14,790 nucleotides of DNA from Bacillota bacterium (GTDB taxonomy: Bacteria > Bacillota > Clostridia > Lachnospirales > Lachnospiraceae), in NCBI GenBank assembly GCA_023392995.1, contig JAEWMZ010000239.1, forward strand, positions 1-14,790. Direction: 5' to 3'. Positions 6,182-13,631 of the stretch are shown here, in pieces. Under the pieces are notes generated by a model, which was not told the DNA's origin, did no database searches, and saw only the letters and a program-made list of their open reading frames with translations. Made by a program: the position numbers and the translations under genes. Positions within the stretch are counted from its first letter, which is position 1, and every line of letters starts with the position of its first letter.

Positions 6182-7147
6182 ATGGCTGAATCTGTTACCA
6201 AAGTCAAGTCGCATCCAAAGCGATTTGCAAAAAAGAAAAAAACTTTGCTTTTACTAAGTATGGTTGCCCCGGGAGCGATTTGGCTGATCTTGCTGCGCTA
6301 CCTTCCAATGGTTGGTATTGTAATGGCCTTCAAGCAGTATAAGATTTACACGAAAGAACCTACCCTTTTGAATAATCTATTACATAGTGATTGGGTTGGA
6401 TTAAAAAATTTTGAGTTTATCTTTAAAACCTCGGATTCCTGGATTATGCTGCGTAACACAATTGGATATAATGCCCTTTGGATTGTCATGGGTCTTGTGA
6501 TTGCGGTTTCCTTTGCGATCATGCTGAATGAGATTACCAACCGTTTTATAGCCAAGACCTATCAAACCTTAATGTTTTTTCCTTATTTCTTAAGCTGGGT
6601 GGTTGTTAGCTACTTCGTGATTGCTTTTCTAGATCCTACCCAGGGACTATTAGTACATATGCAAAAGAATTGGGGGATGCAGCCCATCAATTGGTATAAC
6701 GATCCTGCCCCATGGCCGATTATTCTTACAATCGCTTCCATGTGGAAATGGGTCGGATATTCCACCATCCTATATCTGGCGGCAATCACCGGCATTGATG
6801 CTTCACAGTATGAAGCTGCAAGCATCGATGGTGCAACCAAATGGCAGCAGATTCTTTATGTGACACTGCCCCATCTGAGAACCATTATTATTGTTTTATT
6901 CATAATGAATGTAGGTAAGATTATTAACGCTGATTTCGGATTATTCTATCAGGTTCCTTTGAATTCGGGACCGCTATTTCCGACGACGCAGGTTATCGAT
7001 ACTTATGTGTACAGAGCGCTGACGGCCACCAATAATATCGGCATGAGCGCCGCGGCAGGACTCTTGCAAAATATCGTTGGATTTATCTGCATTATGGCAG
7101 CGAATGGCATTGTGCGTAAGATTGATAAAGAAAGCAGTCTGTTTTAA
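6182..7147 (+). CDS. lplB: Carbohydrate ABC transporter permease, LplB type
   Basis: One of two integral membrane subunits of a CUT1-type sugar importer. The 321-aa protein has a Lys-rich cytoplasmic N-terminus (residues 8-20), a first helix at about 21-40, then the family's YLPMVGIVMAFKQYK segment, several further helices (about 95-115, 130-150, 178-200, 232-250 and 285-310), and the cytoplasmic EAA loop YEAASIDGATKWQQILYVTLP (about 210-230), which contacts the ATPase. Start: AGGAG at 6171-6175 lies 6 nt before the ATG. The second permease follows after 16 nt and the binding protein after that, so the three form one operon. No ATPase gene is present; such systems normally share an MsmX-type ATPase. 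The sugar cannot be read from the permease. Confidence 0.9.
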   Translation: MAESVTKVKSHPKRFAKKKKTLLLLSMVAPGAIWLILLRYLPMVGIVMAFKQYKIYTKEPTLLNNLLHSDWVGLKNFEFIFKTSDSWIMLRNTIGYNALWIVMGLVIAVSFAIMLNEITNRFIAKTYQTLMFFPYFLSWVVVSYFVIAFLDPTQGLLVHMQKNWGMQPINWYNDPAPWPIILTIASMWKWVGYSTILYLAAITGIDASQYEAASIDGATKWQQILYVTLPHLRTIIIVLFIMNVGKIINADFGLFYQVPLNSGPLFPTTQVIDTYVYRALTATNNIGMSAAAGLLQNIVGFICIMAANGIVRKIDKESSLF

Positions 7148-7163
7148 GGAAAGGAAAAGAAGG

Positions 7164-8099
7164 ATGAATAAGAGTAGTGATAGGAAAATCAGAAATAAAA
7201 AATCCAGGCTGAATAAAGTCAGCAAGCCGGCCGAGGCAATCATTAATATAATCATTGGTCTGTTTTGCCTGTTGTGTATCATTCCCTTTATCTTTGTTGT
7301 TATTATCTCTTTTTCAGCAGAAAAGAGTATTAATCAGATCGGATTCTCTTTTCAACCGATTGCCTGGTCCTTAGCCTCCTATAATTATGTAATTGAGATG
7401 GGCGATATACTGTGGAGATCCTATTTGAACAGCTTCTTTATTACGATACTGGGAACCGTACTCAGTGTACTGATCTGTGCTCTGTATTCCTATGCGTTGT
7501 TCCGGCCAGACTTTAAATACAGAAAGTTTTTTATGTTCTTTGCTTTCTTTACCATGATCTTCGGAGGAGGGCTTACGCCAACCTATATGATATCGAAGAA
7601 TGTGCTGGGGCTAAATGATAATTATGCAGCTCTGATTGTACCGCTGCTGGTGAATCCCTTCAACTTCGTTATTATGAGAACCTTCTTTCAGAGTTCAATT
7701 CCAAACGAATTAATTGAAGCCGCAGCAATTGACGGAAGCGGTGAGTATAACACACTATTCCGGATTATCTTCCCGATTGCAAAGCCGGGTATAGCAACCG
7801 TAGCGCTGCTCAATGCCCTTGCTTATTGGAATGAATGGTTTACAGCAATGCTCTATGTCCGTAATGCAAAGTATTTCCCGCTGCAGTATTTACTGACCAA
7901 GATGCAAAATCAAGTGGATTTCTTGGTTAGAAACAGCGATAAGATTGGTACGGAGGCAGCAAAGATTATGAGGGATATACCCCAGGAGAGCCTGCGTATG
8001 GCACTGGTGGTATTAATCGTAGTACCGATTGCCTGTGCCTATCCTTTCTTTCAGCGCTACATTATATCAGGTCTCACAATAGGTTCCGTTAAGGGGTAA
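7164..8099 (+). CDS. ytcP: Carbohydrate ABC transporter permease, YtcP type
   Basis: Second membrane subunit of the importer, 311 aa. After a basic N-terminus come helices at about 23-50, 85-115, 120-140 and 150-172, the EAA loop ELIEAAAIDGSGEYNTLFRI (about 182-201) and a last helix near 275-295. The phrase LAYWNEWFTAMLY and the FPLQYLLT segment are typical of the YtcP/LplC partner of LplB permeases. The frame is open upstream to 7077 inside the lplB gene, but the ATG at 7164 is chosen because AAGGAAA stands 6 nt before it and a start at 7077 would add an atypical N-terminus and overlap lplB by 71 bases. Confidence 0.9.
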   Translation: MNKSSDRKIRNKKSRLNKVSKPAEAIINIIIGLFCLLCIIPFIFVVIISFSAEKSINQIGFSFQPIAWSLASYNYVIEMGDILWRSYLNSFFITILGTVLSVLICALYSYALFRPDFKYRKFFMFFAFFTMIFGGGLTPTYMISKNVLGLNDNYAALIVPLLVNPFNFVIMRTFFQSSIPNELIEAAAIDGSGEYNTLFRIIFPIAKPGIATVALLNALAYWNEWFTAMLYVRNAKYFPLQYLLTKMQNQVDFLVRNSDKIGTEAAKIMRDIPQESLRMALVVLIVVPIACAYPFFQRYIISGLTIGSVKG

Positions 8100-8151
8100 G
8101 AACGGTCGGTGAAAGCCACTGCTTACATAAAAAAATAAATGGAGGATTACT

Positions 8152-9765
8152 ATGAAAAAATTTCTTGCAGTTCTATTGTCTATCCTGCTGTTAGTTTCAT
8201 CATTGGCAGGTTGCAGCAAAGCCCCTAAGGGTGATGAAACGTTAAAGAATGAACCGGGAAGCGAGACAACCCCGACAAGTTCAGTAAGTGAAACTGCCGG
8301 CGATACTGAGACTGACACATTAGAACCGGTAACACTGAAGTGGTATCTGCACGGAAGTAATGTGACAGATGATAAGGAAGTACTGGCGAAGGCAAATGAA
8401 TACTTAAAGGAAAAAATCAATGTAACTCTGGAACCAATCTGGGGTACCTGGGGAGATTTTGATAATAATTCAGTGCTTGCAATTAACGGCGGCGATGATG
8501 TGGATATCTACTTTACCTGCTCCTGGTCCGCAGATGAATATAATGCATTTGCTAAAAAAGGAGCATGGGTTCGCCTCGATGATCCGGAAAACAATTTACT
8601 TGAGAAATACGCTCCTGATGTTTGGGCTCTTCTTCCTGATGTGTTAAAGCAGGGGGCAACAATTGAAGGCTCTGACGGTGTTGGTGTGTATGCAATTCCT
8701 GGTTATAAGGATATCGCAACACAGAATACCTGGGACGTGAATGTAACCTTACTTGAGAAATATGGCTATACCGTTGATGATATCAAGAATGCGGATTACT
8801 ATACCTTCGGAGATATCCTTAAGAAGGTGAAAGAGGGCGAGGGTCCAGACTTCTATCCGCTATTGGTGGAAGGTAACGTGCTGGAACGAATGGTTGATAA
8901 CTCCACAATTTTAGCTGGTGATTCCGGCACCAATAATCTTCTCTCTTACTACATTAACCCTACCGATCCATCCGCAGATGGAATCTATGGTAACAAGATT
9001 ATCAGTAAGTTTGAATCTCCTGAGTATAAGAAGTTTGTGGAAAAAACCCGTGAATATTACCTGGCCGGCTATATTGATCCGGCAATGAGCAATGCAAATC
9101 AGGCAAACGACACCCGTTCGGCAAAACAACTCACCGGTGAATATTTAATCGGTACACAGAGCTATGCATACGGCTATGAGGCACAGGCTAGTAAAGAACG
9201 TGGCATTAAGGTAGAAATGGTTCCTGCGACCCCTCCCTATGTTGATTCAACCTCTTCTCAGGGGGCATTAATGGCTATCTCGACTGCTTCCAAGAATCCG
9301 GAGCGTGCATTAATGTTCCTGAATCTCTTGAATACTGACAAGTATCTTATGACCTTGCTTGACTTTGGTATTGAGGGTGTTCACTATAACTTAAATGATC
9401 AGGGAGAAGCAGTATTTACAGATAAGCGTAAAGACTACATTCCTTGGACAAATGGAATGGGTAATGTGACCTTACTTCCTCCTCAGGAAGGTCAGGGAAG
9501 TGACTTTATAGAAAAATTCAAGGAATTCTATGCTGGTTCCAAGATGGTTCCTTATATTGGTTTCACCTTTAACCCCGCAAATGTTGAGACAGAGCTTGCA
9601 GCCCTTTCCAATGTAGCCGCAGAATATGCACTCGCATTAAATACCGGTTCCATTGATCCGGCAGAAAAATTACCGGAGTTCATCAAGAAATTAAAAGACA
9701 ATGGTATTGATGCGGTTGTTGCAGAAGCAAATGCACAATTAGAAGCTTTCATGGCAAAAAAATAG
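8152..9765 (+). CDS. Sugar-binding lipoprotein of the ABC importer, LplA/DUF3502 type
   Basis: Extracellular solute-binding protein anchored in the membrane by lipid. The 537-aa precursor has a classical lipoprotein signal (MKKFLAVLLSILLLV) with lipobox LAGC and modified Cys21, then a Ser/Thr/Glu-rich linker (about 24-60). The mature part begins with VTLKWYLHGS and the N-lobe pattern of family 1 binding proteins. The C-terminus (GFTFNPANVETELAALSNV, then GSIDPAEKLPEFIKKL and DGIDAVV-like spacing) matches the DUF3502 domain found in LplA/YtcQ-like proteins. Aromatic residues (W at 94 and 97, WSADEY) may stack on sugars. Ribosome site GGAGG lies 6 nt before the ATG, and the gene sits 52 nt after ytcP. 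The ligand is unknown; neighbouring glycosidases suggest an oligosaccharide, possibly containing GlcNAc. Confidence 0.92.
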   Translation: MKKFLAVLLSILLLVSSLAGCSKAPKGDETLKNEPGSETTPTSSVSETAGDTETDTLEPVTLKWYLHGSNVTDDKEVLAKANEYLKEKINVTLEPIWGTWGDFDNNSVLAINGGDDVDIYFTCSWSADEYNAFAKKGAWVRLDDPENNLLEKYAPDVWALLPDVLKQGATIEGSDGVGVYAIPGYKDIATQNTWDVNVTLLEKYGYTVDDIKNADYYTFGDILKKVKEGEGPDFYPLLVEGNVLERMVDNSTILAGDSGTNNLLSYYINPTDPSADGIYGNKIISKFESPEYKKFVEKTREYYLAGYIDPAMSNANQANDTRSAKQLTGEYLIGTQSYAYGYEAQASKERGIKVEMVPATPPYVDSTSSQGALMAISTASKNPERALMFLNLLNTDKYLMTLLDFGIEGVHYNLNDQGEAVFTDKRKDYIPWTNGMGNVTLLPPQEGQGSDFIEKFKEFYAGSKMVPYIGFTFNPANVETELAALSNVAAEYALALNTGSIDPAEKLPEFIKKLKDNGIDAVVAEANAQLEAFMAKK

Positions 9766-9779
9766 TTAGTTTATAATGA

Positions 9780-9847
9780 AACGGGGCTGTCGCAAATATA
9801 GCTATGGTAAGTCATATCTCCAGTGCTGTAGGTGCGGCAGCCCCGTT
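9780..9847 (+). terminator. Long GC-rich hairpin ending the ABC operon
   Basis: AACGGGGCTGTCGCA (9780-9794) pairs with TGCGGCAGCCCCGTT (9833-9847) with a single G-U pair, enclosing 38 nt. It starts 15 nt after the stop of the binding-protein gene. The stem is very stable but no T tract follows (TCACTATC), so it may be an mRNA-end stabiliser or a dispersed palindromic unit as well as a terminator. Confidence 0.55.
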
Positions 9848-10091
9848 CACTATCATGTTTACTCGCAGCATTTTACCCTTGTTTTTCCAGTGATATTAGC
9901 ATTACAATAGAGAAAAGAATGTGGACGGACTTGGACGTTCGGCGGCATCCGGGAAGGGCTTTGCTCCACGCAGATTCCACGCAGGTTTCGCTCAGTTTTT
10001 CATAGAAAACCACATTAGTTGCATGAAAAATCACCACAGTTTCTGAGTTTCGCAATTACCCGATTTTTAATATAAGTATAAGGAGTACCGA
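9848..10091. other. Non-coding spacer with a repeat-derived segment
   Basis: About 240 bp without a convincing gene. It includes two close copies of CCACGCAG (9965-9972 and 9977-9984), GTTTCGCTCAG, and the repeat end GTTTCGCAATTACC at 10047-10060. The minus strand is open over much of it but has no ribosome site, and the predicted peptides are basic and without known motifs. It looks like a second type of dispersed repeat sharing the same terminal motif as the MITE-like copies. A terminator for the upstream operon and a promoter for the next gene could not be defined. Confidence 0.45.
10047..10060 (+). repeat. Repeat-end motif upstream of the DUF4838 gene
   Basis: GTTTCGCAATTACC matches the ends of the MITE-like units (GTTTCACAATTACC at 2628-2641 and GTTTCGCAATTGCC at 6136-6149). 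It lies 31 nt before the next ATG, a distance close to that of the other two. No matching opposite end was found within about 300 bp, so this is either a diverged element or a different family with a common end. Confidence 0.6.
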
Positions 10092-11999
10092 ATGATTCAT
10101 ATCGATATCTGTGAAAAATTAAAGAAGAATGAGACAGTACGATTCGCAGCCGAAGAGTTGAATAAGTATATGACATTAATGATGGACAAGGCCGAGGATT
10201 CACCTTCCGTCCATTGGGAGATTGGGAGTCTGGACGATTTTCAGATTCCGCCCCTGGTTCAAAGGCTCGATTTTGCAGAAGATGAGGTATATGCCAAGGT
10301 GGAGGATGGTCAGGGAGTGATTGCCGGCTTAAATCCCAGAAGTATTTTACTGGCGGTTTACCGGGTTCTTACCGCAGCGGGCTGTAGGTGGATTAGACCG
10401 GGTGCGGAGGGAGAGATTATCCCTGAGGTGGATATCAGCCAACTATGCATACAGATTCATGAAAAACCATCCTACAGGCACAGGGGAATCTGCATTGAGG
10501 GTGCCGTAAGCCTTGAGAATGTACTGGAAATGATTGATTGGCTGCCTAAGCTGGGACTAAACAGCTACTTTATTCAGTTCAGGGAGGGCTATACCTTCTT
10601 TGAGCGCTGGTACCATCATACTGACAATGACACGCTGGAAAAAAATGATTTCAGCGTGGAGAAAGCGAGAGAGTTCACCAGAATTGCGGAAAGGGAGATC
10701 AAGAAGAGAAGCTTAATCTACCACGGCGTCGGACATGGCTGGACGTGTGAAGCCTTTGGTATCCCCGGTATCAGCTGGGAAGCGGTTGATGCAAATTACC
10801 CGCACGAGACTGAAAAATATTTTGCAATGTTGGATGGAAAACGAAGGATGTCAGATCATATTCCACTGAATCTGAATCTTTGCTATTCCAATCCGGAGGT
10901 GCACCACAAAATGATTCAGAGCGTGATTGATTATTTAGAGGTGCATCAAAACGTGGAGGTGCTACATTTTTGGATCGGGGATGGCAGAAATAATCAGTGT
11001 GAATGTGAGGAATGCAGAAAGCTGATACCCACGGACTACTACGTACAAATCTTGAATGAGCTTGACCGGAGCTTAACGGAGCATCGAATTAAGACAAAAA
11101 TAGTATTTTTACTATACTATGACCTTCTCTGGGCACCGCAGCAATATCGCATACTCAATCCGGATCGCTTTATCATGATGTTTGCGCCTATATCCAGAAC
11201 TTATTCCGCCTCCTTTGAACAGACGGATATCAGCAATACATGCCGGCCTTATGTCAGAAACGCACTGAACATGCCGGAAACGATTGGGGAAAATATTTCT
11301 CTGTTACAGGCTTGGCAAAGACAGTTCCAGGGTGATAGCTTTCACTTTGATTATTATCTGATGTGGGATCACTTTTATGATCCGGGCAATATTTCTACCG
11401 CCAGAACCATATATAAGGATGTTCAAAATCTTTCGAAAATAGGCTTGCAGGGGCTGATCAGCTGTCAATGCCAAAGAGCCTTTTATCCGACGGGCTTGGC
11501 AGTAACGGTTATGGCTAAGACGCTTTGGAATACCGGCGCTGACTTCGAGCAAATGACCCTGGAATATTTTATGGATGCCTTTGGTGCAGAAGGGGATCTG
11601 TGCCGCAGCTTCATGAGCAGGTTTTCTGAGCTATTTACGCCCCAATATCTTAGAGGAGAGATTACGGAGCCTACAGAGGAGATTCAGGAAGGTTACAGAG
11701 AACTGGAAGGGGTCTGTGAGGCTTATGAAGAGCTTCTTCAAGGTCATCGACCACCGGTGTATGAAAGTCAGAAAAAATCCTGGGATTACCTGCCCTATCA
11801 TAAAACAATCACCTTAATGATGACAAGGATGATGGCATATCGATGCAGTGGGGATATGGAGAGGGTTCACAATGTGTGGGAAAAGCTGAAAGAATATATT
11901 CGGATTCATGAAGCACAGCTGCAGCCAATCTTTGATCTCTATGAGTTAATTCAAACCTTTGAAGTGATGAATGGATATACGCTAAAAGGCTCGGTATAG
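10092..11999 (+). CDS. DUF4838-type protein, possible cytosolic glycosidase (GH163-like)
   Basis: A 635-aa protein without signal peptide or membrane helix, so probably cytosolic. The N-terminus (AAEELNKYM at 19-27, LLAVYRVLTAAGCRWIRPG at about 86-104) has the fold signature of the small alpha/beta domain that precedes the barrel in GH20/GH67-like enzymes. A barrel-like core follows: YRHRGICIEG (128-137), WLPKLGLNSYFIQF (150-163), HGVGHGW (211-217) and LHFWIGDGRNNQCECEECRK (291-310). That last block and the LLYYDLLWAP and PDRFIMMFAPISRTYS segments are those of DUF4838 proteins. From memory, DUF4838 founded GH163, endo-beta-N-acetylglucosaminidases; membership and catalytic residues here are not established. 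Ribosome site AGGAG is 6 nt before the ATG. A GH4 enzyme and a sugar kinase follow, and a sugar importer precedes it, which supports action on an imported oligosaccharide. Confidence 0.75.
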   Translation: MIHIDICEKLKKNETVRFAAEELNKYMTLMMDKAEDSPSVHWEIGSLDDFQIPPLVQRLDFAEDEVYAKVEDGQGVIAGLNPRSILLAVYRVLTAAGCRWIRPGAEGEIIPEVDISQLCIQIHEKPSYRHRGICIEGAVSLENVLEMIDWLPKLGLNSYFIQFREGYTFFERWYHHTDNDTLEKNDFSVEKAREFTRIAEREIKKRSLIYHGVGHGWTCEAFGIPGISWEAVDANYPHETEKYFAMLDGKRRMSDHIPLNLNLCYSNPEVHHKMIQSVIDYLEVHQNVEVLHFWIGDGRNNQCECEECRKLIPTDYYVQILNELDRSLTEHRIKTKIVFLLYYDLLWAPQQYRILNPDRFIMMFAPISRTYSASFEQTDISNTCRPYVRNALNMPETIGENISLLQAWQRQFQGDSFHFDYYLMWDHFYDPGNISTARTIYKDVQNLSKIGLQGLISCQCQRAFYPTGLAVTVMAKTLWNTGADFEQMTLEYFMDAFGAEGDLCRSFMSRFSELFTPQYLRGEITEPTEEIQEGYRELEGVCEAYEELLQGHRPPVYESQKKSWDYLPYHKTITLMMTRMMAYRCSGDMERVHNVWEKLKEYIRIHEAQLQPIFDLYELIQTFEVMNGYTLKGSV

Positions 12000-12097
12000 G
12001 AAAACACTCCGGGTATAGAAGAGGTTTCAAAGGCTTGTGCAGGACAAAATAGAAGGAGCAATCAAGTTCAGGTTACACAACAGAATGGAGGATTAGG

Positions 12098-13387
12098 ATG
12101 AGAGGTTTAAAAATAGCGGTGATTGGAGCAGGAAGCACCTATACACCAGAACTAATCGAAGGCTTTATTGTAAGAAGAGAGAGCCTGCTGGTAACAGAAA
12201 TCTATTTAATGGATATCGATAATAGAAAGCTGGAGATTGTGGGAGGTCTGACACAGAGGATACTTCACGAGAATGCCATGGCTTGCAGGGTTGTTATGAC
12301 CAAGGATCTGGAGGAGGCAATTGAGGGGGCGGATTACGTACTGACACAGGTGAGGGTTGGCAAGTTGGAGGCCAGAATCCGGGATGAGAAGATCCCATTA
12401 AAGTATGATCTGCTGGGACAAGAAACCACAGGAGCCGGAGGCTTTATGAAGGGTCTTAGAACGATACCGGTGATATATCAGGTTGCCAAGGTAATGGAGC
12501 GGCTTGCACCGGATGCATGGCTGATTAATTTTGCCAACCCGGCGGGGATGATTGCAGAGGCTATCTTAAACCACACTTCTGTTAAGGCGGTGGGACTGTG
12601 TAATTGCCCGATTAACATGCTAAAGGATATAAAGGAGAAGCTTCCGGGAGGAGCCCAGGAGTTTGACTATGAATATGTGGGGTTAAATCATCTGAGCTGG
12701 ATTACCGGGGTGCGTGTAGACGGCAGGGAGGTGCTTCCTGATATTCTTGAGAATAATCATAAGATAACAACAATGAAGAACATTCATGAAATAGAGATGC
12801 AGCAGCCCTTACTCAAGGCAATCAAGTCCATTCCTTCCTCCTATCTCAATTATTACTATTTCCGGGAAGAGCAGGTAAAGCATTGCAAGGCGGCTGCTAA
12901 AACCAGAGGAGAAGAGTGCAAGGAAATGGAAGAGGAGCTCCTTAAAATGTATGCTGACACAACGCTTAAGGAGAAGCCGAAGCTCCTGGAGCAAAGGGGC
13001 GGAGCTTATTATTCAACTGCCGCGATCTCCTTAATTGATGCCTTAGAGAATGACAAGAACGAATACCATGTGGTGAATGTCAGAAATGGCGGAGCGCTTC
13101 CATTTATGGAGGAAAATGATGTGGTAGAAGTGAAATGTCTGGTTAGCAGGGACAAGATTACTCCGGTGGCGCTTGAGAACTTTGAGAATGATCATATCAT
13201 CGGACTGATGAGAGCTGTAAAGGCATATGAGAGGCTTGCGGTAAAGGCTGGTTTCGAAGGCGATTATGATAGTGCATTAGCGGCGCTGCTGTCCCATCCC
13301 TTAATCGGAGACTATAACAAGGCAAAGCCATTACTGGATGAAATGCTGGAGGAAAACAAAGGATTTTTACCGCAGTTTTATAAATAA
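12098..13387 (+). CDS. GH4 family 6-phospho-glycosidase (6-phospho-beta-glucosidase-like)
   Basis: Cytosolic glycosidase using NAD+ and a divalent metal by the redox-elimination mechanism of family GH4. The 429-aa protein starts with a Rossmann NAD site (KIAVIGAGSTYTPELI, 5-20), with D39/D41 in YLMDIDNRK for the cofactor ribose. GQETTGAGGFMKGLRTIP (107-124) and NPAGMIAEA follow. The presumed metal ligands are C168 in GLCNCPIN and H198 in GLNHLSW. QRGGAYYSTAAISLI and the YHVVNVRNGGALP segment are typical of the 6-phospho-beta-glucosidase branch rather than alpha-galactosidases or alpha-glucuronidases. Ribosome site TGGAGG lies 6 nt before the ATG. No PTS is nearby; the phosphate may come from the kinase encoded downstream. 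GlcNAc-type or glucose-type specificity cannot be told apart by eye. Confidence 0.9.
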   Translation: MRGLKIAVIGAGSTYTPELIEGFIVRRESLLVTEIYLMDIDNRKLEIVGGLTQRILHENAMACRVVMTKDLEEAIEGADYVLTQVRVGKLEARIRDEKIPLKYDLLGQETTGAGGFMKGLRTIPVIYQVAKVMERLAPDAWLINFANPAGMIAEAILNHTSVKAVGLCNCPINMLKDIKEKLPGGAQEFDYEYVGLNHLSWITGVRVDGREVLPDILENNHKITTMKNIHEIEMQQPLLKAIKSIPSSYLNYYYFREEQVKHCKAAAKTRGEECKEMEEELLKMYADTTLKEKPKLLEQRGGAYYSTAAISLIDALENDKNEYHVVNVRNGGALPFMEENDVVEVKCLVSRDKITPVALENFENDHIIGLMRAVKAYERLAVKAGFEGDYDSALAALLSHPLIGDYNKAKPLLDEMLEENKGFLPQFYK

Positions 13388-13619
13388 TATAGGAAGATGA
13401 GAAGTAAGAAGAGAGAAAAGAAAGCGGAAAATGAGGCAGAGAAATAAAACGGGTAAGAAAGCCGAGAATAAAAATGGAAAAATGATAGCGACAATGAAGC
13501 TTAAATAAAATCAGGAAAATAAATGCGAAAATGAAGACGAGAATAAAATTGAAAAAATGAAAGTGAAAATGTAGCCAAGAATAAAGCTGAAAATAGAAGC
13601 GAGTCGTGGATGATAGGAG
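13388..13619. repeat. Purine-rich degenerate repeat spacer
   Basis: About 230 bp in which the plus strand is nearly all A and G, with loosely repeated units of the kind GAAAATGAAGCCGAGAATAAAA (shortened variants at about 13424, 13465, 13530 and 13575). All frames are broken by stops, so it is not an intact gene. It separates GH4 from the kinase gene within what otherwise looks like one operon. It resembles the stretch at 2355-2480. The origin is unclear: slipped-strand expansion, or decayed coding sequence for a charged coiled coil. Confidence 0.5.
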
Positions 13620-13631
13620 GTGACGATCATA
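13615..13631 (+). promoter_or_regulatory. Ribosome site that disputes the kinase start
   Basis: AGGAGGTGA at 13615-13623 is the strongest ribosome site in the right half of the window. The codon at the ideal distance (8 nt after GGAGG) is ATA at 13629-13631; ATC at 13626 is 5 nt away. No ATG, GTG or TTG lies in frame at a usual distance. Confidence 0.65.

Noticed and set aside
7077..7163. N-terminal extension of the second permease
   Set aside because: It would overlap the first permease gene by 71 bases without a ribosome site; the ATG at 7164 is well placed.
9873..10203. Two overlapping minus-strand frames of about 60 aa
   Set aside because: They cover the repeat-derived spacer and the start of the DUF4838 gene, lack ribosome sites and have no recognisable protein features.
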